From positions 1 to 64,000 of the forward strand of contig LUOR01000060.1 in the NCBI GenBank assembly GCA_001626925.1: a DNA stretch of 64,000 nt. The letters are read 5' to 3'. Positions 45,386 to 54,953 of this stretch are shown piece after piece; positions within the stretch are counted from its first letter, which is position 1; the number at the start of each line of letters is the position of its first letter. A program made the translations under genes and the position numbers. The notes beneath the pieces were generated by a model that did no database searches, was not told the DNA's origin, and saw nothing but the letters and a program-made list of their open reading frames with translations. The DNA is from Moraxellaceae bacterium REDSEA-S32_B1. Lineage in GTDB: Bacteria; Pseudomonadota; Gammaproteobacteria; Pseudomonadales; Moraxellaceae.

Positions 45386-45548
45386 ATCAAAAAAGTTAGC
45401 TTCAGATTGCTCTTTATATTCATCAAAAATCGCACTGTGAACTGATCACAATAACAATGATTAGCCTTTCATCTTATATCATACTTGAAGTAAACTGCTG
45501 TTTGGATTCATATGATTTTTGAAAAATAGAAATTTTGAGACGAGCAAG

Positions 45549-47024
45549 ATGCTAAGACAAATACAAATACCGTATAGCTTTGCCAAACGTCATGGCGTGT
45601 TGTTGAAATATGATGGCGACCATGCGCAGATTATTCGTTGCCAAGACACCTCGCTTGAGGCATTGCAAGAAGCTCGTCGTTACTTAGGTCAGTCGGCGAC
45701 GCATCAGATCGTCACTACGCAAGATTTCCAAAAAATGCTCAGTGCCGCATTCGCTGGGGATACTGGCGAATCACAACAAGTTGCAGCAGGATTGGAAGAT
45801 CATCCTGATTTGCTCAGTCTTGCCGATCAAGTGCCTGAAACAGAGGACTTGATGGATCAAGAAGATGATGCGCCAATCATTCGATTGATCAATGCGCTAT
45901 TGTCCGAAGCGATTCGTGTTAATGCGTCGGATATTCACATTGAAGTCTTTGAAAAACGTCTATCCGTGCGTTTGCGTGTTGATGGACAACTTCGTGAAAT
46001 CGTTCAGCCACGGCGTGAGCTTGCACCGCTACTGGTTTCTCGTATTAAAGTCATGGCAAAACTAGATATTGCAGAAAAACGTGTTCCGCAAGATGGTCGT
46101 ATCTCGCTACGTCTTGCAGGGCGTGAAGTCGATGTGCGTGTATCGACTTTGCCATCGTCACATGGTGAGCGTGTGGTGATGCGACTTTTGGACAAGCAAG
46201 CAGGGCGTTTGAATATGACCCATCTGGGCTTGATGCCAAGCGACTATGAACGTCTGAGCTATTTGGTGCATCGTCCGCATGGCATTATCCTTGTCACTGG
46301 TCCTACAGGTTCGGGGAAAACCACGACTTTATACGCAGCACTTTCAGACTTGAATGACAATACTCGAAATATCCTCACTGCCGAAGACCCGATCGAATAT
46401 CAGCTTGAAGGGATTGGACAAACTCAGGTGAATACAAAGGTTGACATGACCTTTGCACGTGCGCTGAAAGCCATGCTCCGCCAAGACCCTGATGTGGTGA
46501 TGGTCGGTGAGATTCGTGACTTAGAAACGGCGGAAATTGCCGTACAAGCTTCACTGACAGGTCACTTGGTATTGTCTACGCTACATACCAATACAGCGAT
46601 CGGTGCGGTCACTCGACTCAAAGACATGGGGATTGAACCATTTCTACTGTCGAGTTCGTTGATCGGTGTGGTGGCACAGCGTTTGGTGCGTACTCTATGT
46701 TCGCAATGTGTGACTTGGGCACCAGCTGATGAGTTTGAGCGCCAATTATTCTCAGGTGTAAGTACCGATAGCGAGTTGAAACTACCGCATCCAGTCGGTT
46801 GTGACCAATGTAATCAGTCAGGATTCACAGGTCGTACAGCGATCTATGAGGTCGTACCTGTCGATGAGCAAATGCGCCGTTTGATTCATGGTAATGCGCC
46901 TGAGTTTGAGCTTGAGCAATATGCTCGAAAGCAAGCGCAGTCGATCCGTCAAGATGGTTTGCAAAAAGTATTGGCAGGGAAGACCACGGTAGAAGAAGTC
47001 TTACGAGTGACGCAAGAGGAGTAA
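45549..47024 (+). CDS. gspE: Type II secretion ATPase GspE
   Basis: GspE is the cytoplasmic hexameric ATPase that powers the type II secretion pseudopilus. The 491-aa protein has an N-terminal domain, then Walker A GPTGSGKTTTLYA from about residue 251, the Asp box ILTAEDPIEYQ, Walker B VMVGEIRDLETAEIA and the His box TGHLVLSTLHTN. The zinc-binding four-Cys element has CSQC and CDQC. ATG 45549 (MLRQIQIPYSFAKRHG) is preferred over an upstream TTG. The gene is isolated, as in other Acinetobacter, where gsp genes are scattered. PilB is the main alternative, but the short N-terminus and Cys motif fit GspE. Confidence 0.9.
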   Translation: MLRQIQIPYSFAKRHGVLLKYDGDHAQIIRCQDTSLEALQEARRYLGQSATHQIVTTQDFQKMLSAAFAGDTGESQQVAAGLEDHPDLLSLADQVPETEDLMDQEDDAPIIRLINALLSEAIRVNASDIHIEVFEKRLSVRLRVDGQLREIVQPRRELAPLLVSRIKVMAKLDIAEKRVPQDGRISLRLAGREVDVRVSTLPSSHGERVVMRLLDKQAGRLNMTHLGLMPSDYERLSYLVHRPHGIILVTGPTGSGKTTTLYAALSDLNDNTRNILTAEDPIEYQLEGIGQTQVNTKVDMTFARALKAMLRQDPDVVMVGEIRDLETAEIAVQASLTGHLVLSTLHTNTAIGAVTRLKDMGIEPFLLSSSLIGVVAQRLVRTLCSQCVTWAPADEFERQLFSGVSTDSELKLPHPVGCDQCNQSGFTGRTAIYEVVPVDEQMRRLIHGNAPEFELEQYARKQAQSIRQDGLQKVLAGKTTVEEVLRVTQEE

Positions 47025-47049
47025 TTTGATCGCTGAGCTTTGATAATTT

Positions 47050-47084
47050 GTCATTGCGAGGAGCAATAGCGACGTGGAAATCCA
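47050..47084. repeat. REP-like intergenic palindromic repeat
   Basis: gtcattgcgaggagcaatag then cgacgtggaaatcca resembles a widespread bacterial intergenic repeat (GTCATTGCGAGGAGC-GAAGCGACG type). It is a single copy between converging gspE and rsmD, a typical place for such elements. No transposase is nearby. Confidence 0.5.
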
Positions 47085-47150
47085 GTGAACAAAAGAAGAT
47101 TGTTAAGGCTAATCTCCAAATGAATTGTACTTCTAAGCCTAGCAAGAAAC

Positions 47151-47714
47151 CTATTTACCAACTTTCTGATACAACCCTGCATAGATAATCCCCACCTTAC
47201 TATTTTTAATCTTTTGCCAAGTCTTTGGTAGATTTAAACTGTCAAGCGGACGATCTGCCTCTACATAGATCAAAGCATTTTCATTCAGCTTTTCATCTAC
47301 AAGTTGTGAGAGTTCTTCCCAAAGGTTCAAGGCATAGGGCGGATCAAGAAACAATAGGTCAAACGATTCATTGATTTTTGCTAAAGCCTGTTGCGCTGTA
47401 GAGGCATAGACTTTGGCATTCTCGATATTGAGTAACACAAGATTTTTCTTGAGAAATTTCAGTTGTTCTAAGTTTGGCTCGATCAGATGCACAGACTTTG
47501 CACCACGTGATAATGCTTCGAATGACAATGCACCAGAGCCAGCACAGAGATCAAGCACTTTTGAGCCTTCGATATCCCACATCAACCAGTTGAATAAAGT
47601 TTCACGCAAACGATCAGGTGTCGGACGTAAGCCCTCAATATTGGCAAAGGCGATCTGACGACGCTTGTGTACGCCACCGATGATACGCAGTTGATTTTTC
47701 GTCGAATTTTTCAT
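47151..47714 (-). CDS. rsmD: 16S rRNA (guanine(966)-N2)-methyltransferase RsmD
   Basis: RsmD methylates G966 of 16S rRNA during small-subunit assembly. The 187-aa protein has the typical N-terminus (RIIGGVHKRRQIAF), RPTPDRLRETLFNWL, SAM motif I VLDLCAGSGALSFEALSRGA near residue 55, and the catalytic DPPYAL near 120. Length is normal. It is the second gene of a pair: its start codon directly abuts the mrdA stop, so the two are co-transcribed. No terminator is evident on this side, only the repeat at 47050-47084. Confidence 0.94.
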   Translation of the reverse strand: MKNSTKNQLRIIGGVHKRRQIAFANIEGLRPTPDRLRETLFNWLMWDIEGSKVLDLCAGSGALSFEALSRGAKSVHLIEPNLEQLKFLKKNLVLLNIENAKVYASTAQQALAKINESFDLLFLDPPYALNLWEELSQLVDEKLNENALIYVEADRPLDSLNLPKTWQKIKNSKVGIIYAGLYQKVGK

Positions 47715-49703
47715 TTAATCTGCATCCGCATCAGTGCGGTTAGTCTCAGGCGCATCTCCTGGTTGCGTATCATCCTGTACACCATCAGTCGGTAGTTCAC
47801 CAGGTTTGATTCCTGCGGTCATCAGTCCTGCATTAATGTGAATGTTGGCAGGGACGATTGGTTCTTTTTCACGTTTTAGTAGCCAATAGTCCATCAGTGG
47901 ACGGGCGAGCTTGGCTGCTGAACCACCATGTCGACCATTTTCCCAGACCACAGCTACGGCGATTTCAGGATTATCCGCTGGAGCAAAACCGACAAATAAG
48001 CCATGATCTAGTTGGCGTTCTTTCAGCGCTGCTTCATTGTAGCTCTTACCTTGCGCAATACTCACGACTTGCGCCGTTCCAGTTTTTCCTGCGATACTAA
48101 AGTTGTAGCTCTTGATGCCTCGACCTGTACCATTCTCGATCACTTCCTGCATGGCATGATGCATTTTTTCCCAATCTTCATGAGTGCCATTAAAATTGAT
48201 TTTGCCATTGGTTCCGTTGTGAATAGCGAGGACTTTTTCGCCTTTTGTTTCACGCAGGACGTGCGGTTTGACATGCTGTCCGTAGTTGGCGGTGATTGCT
48301 GTCGCCATGGCAAGTTGAAGCGGTGATGCAGTGAATGCACCTTGTCCGATGCTGACCGAGATGGTTTCACCTTTTAGCCATTTTTTGCCACGTGTACGCA
48401 TTTTCCATTCAGGCGAAGGATACAGTCCTGAGTTTTCACTCGGTAGATCGACACCTGTTTTCGAGCCAAAACCAAACTGAGTCATCCAGTCGTGCATTTT
48501 ATTGATGCCCATCTGATAGGCAAGAATATAAAAGAATGTGTCGCAAGAGATGGCTATTGATTTGGTGATATCGACCACGCCATGACCTGACTTTTTCCAG
48601 TCACGGAAACGATGGCTATCACCCGGTAAGTGGAAATAGCCAGGGTCGAGGATGCGAGTGTCCCAATCAATGACTTTGTAATGTAGACCGCCCATCGCCG
48701 CCATCGGTTTGATGGTCGAGCCCGGTGGGTAAACGCCTTGCACAGCACGGTTGTACAGTGGTTGGTCAGGATTATCACTGAGTGCTCGGTAGTCTGTATG
48801 GCTAATCCCAGTCACAAAGAGATTCGGATTAAAGCTTGGGCTCGACACCAGTGCCAGGATTTCCCCTGTATTGGGATCCATTGCTACGATTGCGCCACGC
48901 TTATCAACCATTTGCTCCGCAGCGACCATTTGCAAGCCGTAATCGAGAGATAAGTATAAATCATTACCACGAGTGGCTTCGGTGCGTCCGAGATGACGCA
49001 AGACATTGCTGTGCGCATCAGCTTCGACCGACTCATGACCGGGTAAGCCATGTAGCAAATCTTCATAGGATTTTTCTACGCCGATTTTGCCAATCAAGTT
49101 GGTGCCTGCGTACAGTTCTTTATCGATGCTCTTTAGCTCACGATCATTGATCCGTCCTACATAACCAATCACATGCGCAAACAGATCGCCATGCGGATAG
49201 TAGCGAGTCATTTGCGTTTCGATCCGCACGCCTGAAAATTCTTGTTTTAATTCACTAAACTTAGCGATGTCTGTTTCGGTTAGATTGAGTTTCAGTGTTA
49301 AAACTTCTGTTTTACGTGCAGTTTTGGCACGTTTTTCAAACTGTTCAATATCCTCAGGGCTAAGATTCAACACTGGGGTGAGGCGACGGATTGTTGCATC
49401 AACATCTTCGATATCAGCACGGCTGATCACCGCAGAAAATACGGGATAATTATCCGCCAGCAAAATGCCATTGCGATCGTAAATGAAGCCACGAGCGGGC
49501 GGGAGGGCTTGTAGTCGAATACGATTATTGTCGGATTCAGTTTGAAAATGCTCATGCTGTTGTAATTGCAAATAGCCATAACGTGCCATTAATACCAAAA
49601 AAAAGAACGCCACAACCGCCACAGCAAAAAAGATGCGATGGCGAAAAATCTTCTTCTCAAGTTGGATGTTCTTGATTTGCGTGGGGTGTTTGGATTTCGG
49701 CAT
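47715..49703 (-). CDS. mrdA: Penicillin-binding protein 2 (elongasome transpeptidase)
   Basis: PBP2 crosslinks peptidoglycan during rod elongation, with RodA and MreBCD. The 662-aa protein has a short cytoplasmic N-terminus and a single membrane anchor (residues 25-45). The pedestal domain follows (LPPARGFIYDRNGILLADN), then the transpeptidase domain with PPGSTIKPMA (SxxK), SCDTFFY (SxN-type), and GKTGTAQV (KTG). The length matches family. The C-terminal tail after NIHINAGL is polar and acidic and ends in Asp/Ala. rodA is not adjacent, unlike in E. coli. rsmD follows without a gap. Confidence 0.95.
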   Translation of the reverse strand: MPKSKHPTQIKNIQLEKKIFRHRIFFAVAVVAFFFLVLMARYGYLQLQQHEHFQTESDNNRIRLQALPPARGFIYDRNGILLADNYPVFSAVISRADIEDVDATIRRLTPVLNLSPEDIEQFEKRAKTARKTEVLTLKLNLTETDIAKFSELKQEFSGVRIETQMTRYYPHGDLFAHVIGYVGRINDRELKSIDKELYAGTNLIGKIGVEKSYEDLLHGLPGHESVEADAHSNVLRHLGRTEATRGNDLYLSLDYGLQMVAAEQMVDKRGAIVAMDPNTGEILALVSSPSFNPNLFVTGISHTDYRALSDNPDQPLYNRAVQGVYPPGSTIKPMAAMGGLHYKVIDWDTRILDPGYFHLPGDSHRFRDWKKSGHGVVDITKSIAISCDTFFYILAYQMGINKMHDWMTQFGFGSKTGVDLPSENSGLYPSPEWKMRTRGKKWLKGETISVSIGQGAFTASPLQLAMATAITANYGQHVKPHVLRETKGEKVLAIHNGTNGKINFNGTHEDWEKMHHAMQEVIENGTGRGIKSYNFSIAGKTGTAQVVSIAQGKSYNEAALKERQLDHGLFVGFAPADNPEIAVAVVWENGRHGGSAAKLARPLMDYWLLKREKEPIVPANIHINAGLMTAGIKPGELPTDGVQDDTQPGDAPETNRTDADAD

Positions 49704-49862
49704 GAGGAATCAGACTAAAGTTACAGGCGTATTCTAACCAATTGTACTTAGAGGGTATAGCTGTTTTACATTGTTGTGGTTTGAATAATAGTTGGGAAAT
49801 TTTCAAAATCAAAGCTTGTAAAATAATTACTTTATTTGCCTTCAACTTAGATTTTAAAATAA

Positions 49863-49893
49863 AAAAAGCACAGTAAGCTTTACTGTGCTTTTT
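49863..49893 (-). terminator. Terminator after the proline/methionine-rich secreted protein
   Basis: A perfect 14-bp stem (49863-49876 with 49880-49893, gcacagtaa core, loop gct) is flanked by A and T runs. It lies 90 bp downstream of the minus-strand gene at 49982-50428 and upstream of mrdA. Confidence 0.85.
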
Positions 49894-49981
49894 AATCAGT
49901 TCATCAGATTGAAGAAGTTAAATCATCAACTTTTCAACGCATCATAAACTTTAACTTTAAGCTATATTATGATTCGAGGCT

Positions 49982-50428
49982 TTAATACTCAATGTTTGGT
50001 GCATCAAGATCTTCAACCGCTTCCGCATCAGGTTGCTCCATATCCGCAGGCATAGCCTGTGGTGCGACTGCTGGCTGAGTGTTCATCGCAGGTGGTGCAG
50101 ATTGCATCATTGGCTGAGCGGGTTGCATCGGTGGTGCAGAGATTGGCTGCGGTGCAGACTGATTTTCCTGCATTTGTAATGGCGTGCTCACTGGTGCTGG
50201 TGCGTTCGCAGGTGGCATTGGTGGTTGAAATTTCAATTTACCATCATCTGCAGGCTGACATGTACCATTATAAATCACACCTTTGTAAGCATAAGTCACA
50301 GGTGTGCCTTCAGATTTGCTCTTGCAGACAGAAATTTGTTTTTTCTCGTGCGCATCTGCTGCATGGACGATGCCGAAAGCAGACATACATAAAGCTGATA
50401 CAGATAATGCTTTGATTAAATTGTTCAT
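49982..50428 (-). CDS. Secreted proline/methionine/glutamine-rich protein of unknown function
   Basis: The 148-aa protein has a signal peptide with cleavage likely after VHAAD/AHA near residue 23. The mature part begins with a short region holding two cysteines (SVCKSKSEGTPVTYAYKGVIYNGTC, read here as SVCKSK and VIYNGTC), which could form a disulfide. The rest (residues 70-135) is low-complexity PPMPPANAPAPV-type sequence rich in Pro, Met, Gln and Ala. The C-terminus is acidic (EDLDAPNIEY). I do not recognise a family; a periplasmic metal- or envelope-related role is possible but unsupported. It is monocistronic. Confidence 0.7.
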   Translation of the reverse strand: MNNLIKALSVSALCMSAFGIVHAADAHEKKQISVCKSKSEGTPVTYAYKGVIYNGTCQPADDGKLKFQPPMPPANAPAPVSTPLQMQENQSAPQPISAPPMQPAQPMMQSAPPAMNTQPAVAPQAMPADMEQPDAEAVEDLDAPNIEY

Positions 50429-50641
50429 TGTTTATTTCCTCTTTTTAATGCAGTGAAACTGCCAAATCACTTCAAATGATGATTGCTACATCCATATTAC
50501 TGCTAAGCATTTCATTGTTAATTGGTTTTTTTAAGGCTTCGTGCAACAGTTTGTCAAAATATGTAATGTGCTCGTGAGGAAACGCACAAAAATGATGGGA
50601 AAAGTAGACGTTGGTTGTGCATTTTTTTGCTTCGGTTTTTT

Positions 50642-50650
50642 TGTTATAAT
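50642..50650 (+). promoter_or_regulatory. Extended -10 promoter of mnmG
   Basis: TGTTATAAT (50642-50650) is a perfect extended -10 (TGnTATAAT). No good -35 lies 17 bases before it, only a T-rich stretch. The likely start of transcription is about 26 bases before the mnmG ATG. Confidence 0.6.
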
Positions 50651-50682
50651 ATTGCGTCCTATTTTCTTGGTATGTTCTAGCC

Positions 50683-52563
50683 ATGCACTATCCTAAAGTT
50701 TACGATGTCATTGTTATCGGTGGCGGTCACGCAGGTACTGAAGCGGCGCTTGCTGCGGCACGTATGGGGCGACAGACTTTGTTGCTGACGCACAATATCG
50801 AAACTTTGGGGCAGATGAGCTGTAATCCTGCCATCGGTGGTATTGGCAAGTCACATCTTGTCCGTGAGATCGATGCGCTAGGCGGTGCAATGGCGTTGGC
50901 GGCGGATAAGGGCGGGATTCAATTCCGTATCTTAAACTCTCGTAAGGGTGCTGCTGTACGTGCCACACGTGCCCAAGCCGATCGTGTGCGCTATAAAGCC
51001 GCAATTCGCTACACCTTAGAAAATCAAGCCAATCTCGATATCTTTCAACAAGCCGCTGACGATATCATCGTAGAAGGTGATACCGTCAAAGGCGTAGTCA
51101 CGCAGATGGGCGTGCGCTTTGAATGTAAAACCGTGGTACTCACCACAGGCACATTCTTAGGCGGAATAATCCATATCGGCATGGAAAAATCTAGCGGTGG
51201 TCGAGCGGGTGATCCACCGTCGATTGCGCTGGCTGATCGTTTACGTGAATTAAATCTGCCAGTCGGACGTTTAAAAACAGGTACACCGCCACGTATTGAT
51301 GCACGCTCAGTCGATTTCTCAGTGATGACGGCACAGCCGGGTGATTTCCCTTCGCCGACCATGTCATTCATGGGCGATGTGTCGATGCACCCTAAACAGG
51401 TCAACTGTTATATTACCCATACCAATGAAAAAACCCATGACATTATTCGCACTGGGTTAGACCGCTCGCCGATGTACACAGGGGTGATTGAAGGGGTTGG
51501 GCCTCGCTATTGTCCGTCGATTGAAGATAAGATTCATCGTTTTGCCGATAAAGATTCACATCAAGTCTTTATCGAGCCTGAAGGCTTGGATACGCATGAG
51601 CTGTATCCGAATGGGATTTCGACCTCATTGCCTTTTGATGTGCAGTTTGAACTGGTACGTTCGATCAAAGGTATGGAAAATGCGCATATTCTGCGTCCCG
51701 GTTATGCCATCGAATATGATTATTTCAATCCACAAGCCTTAAAATTCACCTTAGAAACTAAAGCCATTAATAATCTGTATTTTGCTGGTCAGATCAACGG
51801 CACCACAGGTTATGAAGAGGCGGGGGCACAAGGTTTACTTGCAGGTTTAAACGCCGCACGTCGTGCTTGGGATCAAGAACAATGGACGCCAAAACGTGAC
51901 GAGGCCTATATCGGCGTATTGGTCGATGATTTGATCACACTCGGTACAAAAGAACCGTACCGTATGTTTACTTCACGTGCCGAATATCGTCTGATGCTCC
52001 GTGAAGATAATGCCGATCAACGCCTGACGAAGATTGGTCGTGAGCTCGGCTTAGTCGATGATGCACGTTGGAATGCCTACTGTGAAAAAATGGAAGCCGT
52101 AGAAAGTGAAACAGCACGTTTACAACATTTATGGGCTGCGCCAAATAACCCAATGGGTAAAAAGTTTGTCGAAATGACGGGTGCAGATTTGTCCAAAGAA
52201 TGCTCTGCGATTGACTTGCTGAAACGTCCAAATATTAATTTTGCCCAAATTGCCGAGCTTACAGATTCAGAAGTATCTGCACAAGTCGGTGATCAGATCG
52301 AAATTGCCGTGAAATATCAAGGTTATATCAATCGTCAGCATGAAGATGTGGCGCAGATGAAACGCTTGGAAGAAACGCAAATCCCAAGTGATTTTGATTA
52401 TGATATCGTGTCGGGTCTATCTCGTGAGATCACGCAAAAGCTCAATACGGTACGTCCTGAAACCTTAGCTCAAGCGGGTCGTATTCCGGGTGTGACGCCT
52501 GCGGCAGTACAATTGGTGATGATTACAATTCGTAAAAATGCCATGACGAAAAAGTCGGCATAA
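50683..52563 (+). CDS. mnmG: tRNA uridine 5-carboxymethylaminomethyl modification enzyme MnmG (GidA)
   Basis: MnmG with MnmE (not in this window) installs cmnm5 at U34 of several tRNAs, using FAD and methylene-tetrahydrofolate. The 626-aa protein has the FAD dinucleotide site [19 protein letters not shown] at the N-terminus. Other family segments are [18 protein letters not shown] and MTGTFLGG-like TGTFLGG near residue 155, YCPSIEDK near 272, and [18 protein letters not shown] near 365. The C-terminal domain for MnmE contact is present ([10 protein letters not shown]). Length matches family. The next gene is a small lipoprotein 65 bp downstream. Confidence 0.96.
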   Translation: MHYPKVYDVIVIGGGHAGTEAALAAARMGRQTLLLTHNIETLGQMSCNPAIGGIGKSHLVREIDALGGAMALAADKGGIQFRILNSRKGAAVRATRAQADRVRYKAAIRYTLENQANLDIFQQAADDIIVEGDTVKGVVTQMGVRFECKTVVLTTGTFLGGIIHIGMEKSSGGRAGDPPSIALADRLRELNLPVGRLKTGTPPRIDARSVDFSVMTAQPGDFPSPTMSFMGDVSMHPKQVNCYITHTNEKTHDIIRTGLDRSPMYTGVIEGVGPRYCPSIEDKIHRFADKDSHQVFIEPEGLDTHELYPNGISTSLPFDVQFELVRSIKGMENAHILRPGYAIEYDYFNPQALKFTLETKAINNLYFAGQINGTTGYEEAGAQGLLAGLNAARRAWDQEQWTPKRDEAYIGVLVDDLITLGTKEPYRMFTSRAEYRLMLREDNADQRLTKIGRELGLVDDARWNAYCEKMEAVESETARLQHLWAAPNNPMGKKFVEMTGADLSKECSAIDLLKRPNINFAQIAELTDSEVSAQVGDQIEIAVKYQGYINRQHEDVAQMKRLEETQIPSDFDYDIVSGLSREITQKLNTVRPETLAQAGRIPGVTPAAVQLVMITIRKNAMTKKSA

Positions 52564-52627
52564 TTGCTAGCGCAAAAACATTTTGAAATCGTTTTTAAAA
52601 ATTTCATGACAAATTAAGGAAATAGTG

Positions 52628-53020
52628 ATGAAAAAGGCTTTCATTGCAGTTGCAGCATTATCAATGAGCTTAGTGGCTTGTACGACAACGACTGGCACTT
52701 CAACTTCAGGAAATACATCGACTGCGGGATCAGCAGTGACGATTGGTACAAATATCTTTAAGGCAGCGGTAGATAATCAATGCCGTACCGAACTGAATAG
52801 CAACAACGCTTGGCGTGCAATCGCTTTGACCATGACAGCAGAACAGCAAACAGCGATGGAAAATAAAATCTGTGGTTGTGTCAGTGAAAAAGCACCGCAA
52901 AACGTGACGGCTGTAGATTTGGCGACTGCTGCAATAGACCAAAATGCACGTGCGCAGATCGTTGCCAATACGGTCGCAAAAACCTTGACGGCGTGTTATT
53001 CAGAGTTCGTGAAGAAGTAA
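52628..53020 (+). CDS. Small lipoprotein of unknown function
   Basis: The 130-aa protein has a signal peptide with the lipobox SLVAC near residue 18, followed by a Thr/Ser/Gly-rich spacer (TTTTGTSTSGNTS). The mature domain has three cysteines (DNQCRTEL, KICGCVS) plus a late TACYSEF; this could be a small disulfide-bonded helical fold. AAGGA lies 7 bases before ATG 52628, and a GTG at 52625 is in frame. I recognise no named family. It follows mnmG but has its own terminator downstream. Confidence 0.72.
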   Translation: MKKAFIAVAALSMSLVACTTTTGTSTSGNTSTAGSAVTIGTNIFKAAVDNQCRTELNSNNAWRAIALTMTAEQQTAMENKICGCVSEKAPQNVTAVDLATAAIDQNARAQIVANTVAKTLTACYSEFVKK

Positions 53021-53042
53021 TATCTTAAATCGACCAATTATT

Positions 53043-53084
53043 AAAAAAGCGAAATGATCATTGATGATGGATTTCGCTTTTTTT
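53043..53084 (+). terminator. Terminator after the small lipoprotein gene
   Basis: aaaaaagcgaaat (53043-53055) pairs perfectly with atttcgctttttt (53071-53083), a 13-bp stem with a T tail, about 25 bp after the stop codon. Confidence 0.85.
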
Positions 53085-53127
53085 ATGCCAATCATTTCAT
53101 TTCAAATTTAAGCTGTAAGAGAAAAAC

Positions 53128-53703
53128 ATGACACAAGTTCAATTAATCGCAGGGGTAGACGAAGCAGGGCGTGGACCTTTGATTGGTTCTGTGGTCGCTG
53201 CTGCTGTGATTTTAGATTCGAATCAGCCGATTGAGGGATTGAATGATTCCAAAAAACTCACTGCAAAAAAACGTGAGAAGCTCTTTAAAGAAATTCAGCA
53301 AAAGGCATTGGCATGGTCGATCGCTGAAGCGAGCCATGAAGAGATTGATGAGATCAATATTTTGCAAGCGACGATGCTTGCAATGCAACGTGCAGTTGCA
53401 GGGCTAAAGGTACAAGCGGATTTGGTACGTATAGATGGCAACCGTTGTCCTGATTTAAGCTTGCCTTGTGAAGCTGTGGTTGGTGGAGATGCTTTGCATC
53501 AAGAGATTAGTGCAGCCAGTATCTTGGCAAAAGTTGCTCGAGATCGTCAGATGCAGGCGCTTGATGCGGAATATCCTGCTTATGGTTTTGCAAAACATAA
53601 TGGTTATCCAACCAAAGCGCATTTAGAAGCGATTGAAGCGCATGGCGTCTTAGCACAACATCGTCGTAGTTATAAACCGATCCGTCATATCATAGATCGG
53701 TGA
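53128..53703 (+). CDS. rnhB: Ribonuclease HII
   Basis: RNase HII removes ribonucleotides misincorporated in DNA and helps clear RNA-DNA hybrids. The 191-aa protein starts with the signature [12 protein letters not shown], where Asp and Glu bind metal. [16 protein letters not shown] gives the next Asp, and [11 protein letters not shown] carries the last. The C-terminus [15 protein letters not shown] is typical. Length matches family. It is monocistronic, between two small-lipoprotein or dioxygenase genes on the same strand. Confidence 0.95.
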   Translation: MTQVQLIAGVDEAGRGPLIGSVVAAAVILDSNQPIEGLNDSKKLTAKKREKLFKEIQQKALAWSIAEASHEEIDEINILQATMLAMQRAVAGLKVQADLVRIDGNRCPDLSLPCEAVVGGDALHQEISAASILAKVARDRQMQALDAEYPAYGFAKHNGYPTKAHLEAIEAHGVLAQHRRSYKPIRHIIDR

Positions 53704-53901
53704 TTTACGGTTTAAGGTGCAGAAGTCTTTGAGAATTTAAAGCCGTTTTAAAATTGCAACGCTGTGACAAGATAATCAGCCTATACGATATTTTAAAATT
53801 GCATAATAATGATCTTAGTATGTTTGCTACATCTGTACTACATCCTTGCGACATTGTATGAAATTGCATTGTATTGATCACTCAATTATTTAGGAATCAT
53901 C

Positions 53902-54669
53902 ATGAACACTTTGCCCGGCTTGTTTATTTCACATGGTTCGCCGATGCTCGCCATTGAAGCGGGACAGGTCGGTCCTGCACTTGAGCGGATTCGTTTCAAT
54001 CTACCAAAGCCTGAAGCGATCGTGGTGCTTTCTGCACATTGGGAAGATGATGCACTCGAAGTCAGCACAGCAGTGCGTCCAAAGACGTGGCATGATTTTC
54101 GTGGCTTTCCTGAAGAGTTGTATAAAATCCAATATCCTGCCGCTGGTGAACCAGTGCTTGCCGAAGAAATCATTTCACTACTACAACAGGCTGGCTTTGA
54201 TGCACATGCCAATGCGATGCGTCCACGTGATCATGGCGTATGGATGCCTTTGTTGCATATGTATCCTGAGGCAGATATTCCTGTCATTCAATTGTCATTA
54301 CCACGTTTTTATACGGCGAAACAGCTCTATGACATGGGGCAGGCTTTGGCAGTGCTTCGTGAGCGTCAAGTGTTACTCATAGGCTCAGGCAGTATTACGC
54401 ACAATCTTGCAGAACTGAGTTGGTCAGATGATGCCGATGTGCCTGAATGGGCGAGTGAATTTCGCAATACCGTAGCGCAACATTTGCAATCAGGTGACTA
54501 CGAATCAGTTTTGGATTGGAAAAATTTACCGCATCTACGCCGAAATCATCCAACGATTGAGCATTTTGCACCTTTATTTTTTGCGATGGGAACAGGGTCG
54601 AGGATGAGTTTGGTGCATTCCAGTTTTAGTATGGGAGCATTAGGTATGGATATTTATCGGTTTGACTGA
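53902..54669 (+). CDS. DODA-type extradiol ring-opening dioxygenase (YgiD-like)
   Basis: The 255-aa protein has the class III extradiol dioxygenase pattern. It includes the N-terminal metal ligand region LFISHGSPMLA, IVVLSAHWEDDALEVST with the His, PRDHGVWMPLLHMYPEADIPVIQLS for the second His set, and a late IGSGSITHNL. Relatives cleave catechol-like rings such as L-DOPA or open plant phenolics; E. coli YgiD acts on L-DOPA. The physiological substrate here is unknown. AGGA is 6 bases before ATG 53902. No aromatic operon surrounds it. Confidence 0.85.
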   Translation: MNTLPGLFISHGSPMLAIEAGQVGPALERIRFNLPKPEAIVVLSAHWEDDALEVSTAVRPKTWHDFRGFPEELYKIQYPAAGEPVLAEEIISLLQQAGFDAHANAMRPRDHGVWMPLLHMYPEADIPVIQLSLPRFYTAKQLYDMGQALAVLRERQVLLIGSGSITHNLAELSWSDDADVPEWASEFRNTVAQHLQSGDYESVLDWKNLPHLRRNHPTIEHFAPLFFAMGTGSRMSLVHSSFSMGALGMDIYRFD

Positions 54670-54745
54670 GTATAGTAAACCAACTTGAATCTGCTACTGC
54701 GTTAATCTCACTTGAAGTACGATGTGTACACCTTGGTTCGGTTGC

Positions 54746-54771
54746 CTTGTATCAGAAACTTGTATCAGAAT
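54746..54771 (+). repeat. Tandem 13-bp duplication
   Basis: cttgtatcagaaa at 54746-54758 is repeated as cttgtatcagaat at 54759-54771, in the 284-bp gap before the META-domain gene. No gene is seen in the rest of that gap. Confidence 0.55.
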
Positions 54772-54953
54772 AAGTTTCTTCGACTATTTCCACTCGTTTA
54801 GCGGATAAGTTTTTAAGCCATCATTTGATGTCGTGTTAGCAAGGGCAGTTTATGTAAAGATTACATAATGTTTCAGCTTTTAAACAATCCTTGCAAGTCT
54901 GTCCTTAATTTTTCGCTATGCTAGTGCCAATAAAATTTTGAGGGAAATTCGAC

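Noticed and set aside
45549-47024. Identification of the ATPase as type IV pilus PilB
   Set aside because: The short N-terminal domain and the four-Cys zinc element with the RQIQIPYSFAKRHG start fit GspE better, and no pil genes are adjacent.
53933-54382. 149-codon plus-strand frame inside the ring-opening dioxygenase gene
   Set aside because: It is an out-of-frame shadow with implausible composition (many Cys, Phe, His) and no ribosome site.
54670-54953. Decayed gene in the gap before the META lipoprotein
   Set aside because: No frame gives recognisable protein; only a 13-bp duplication stands out.
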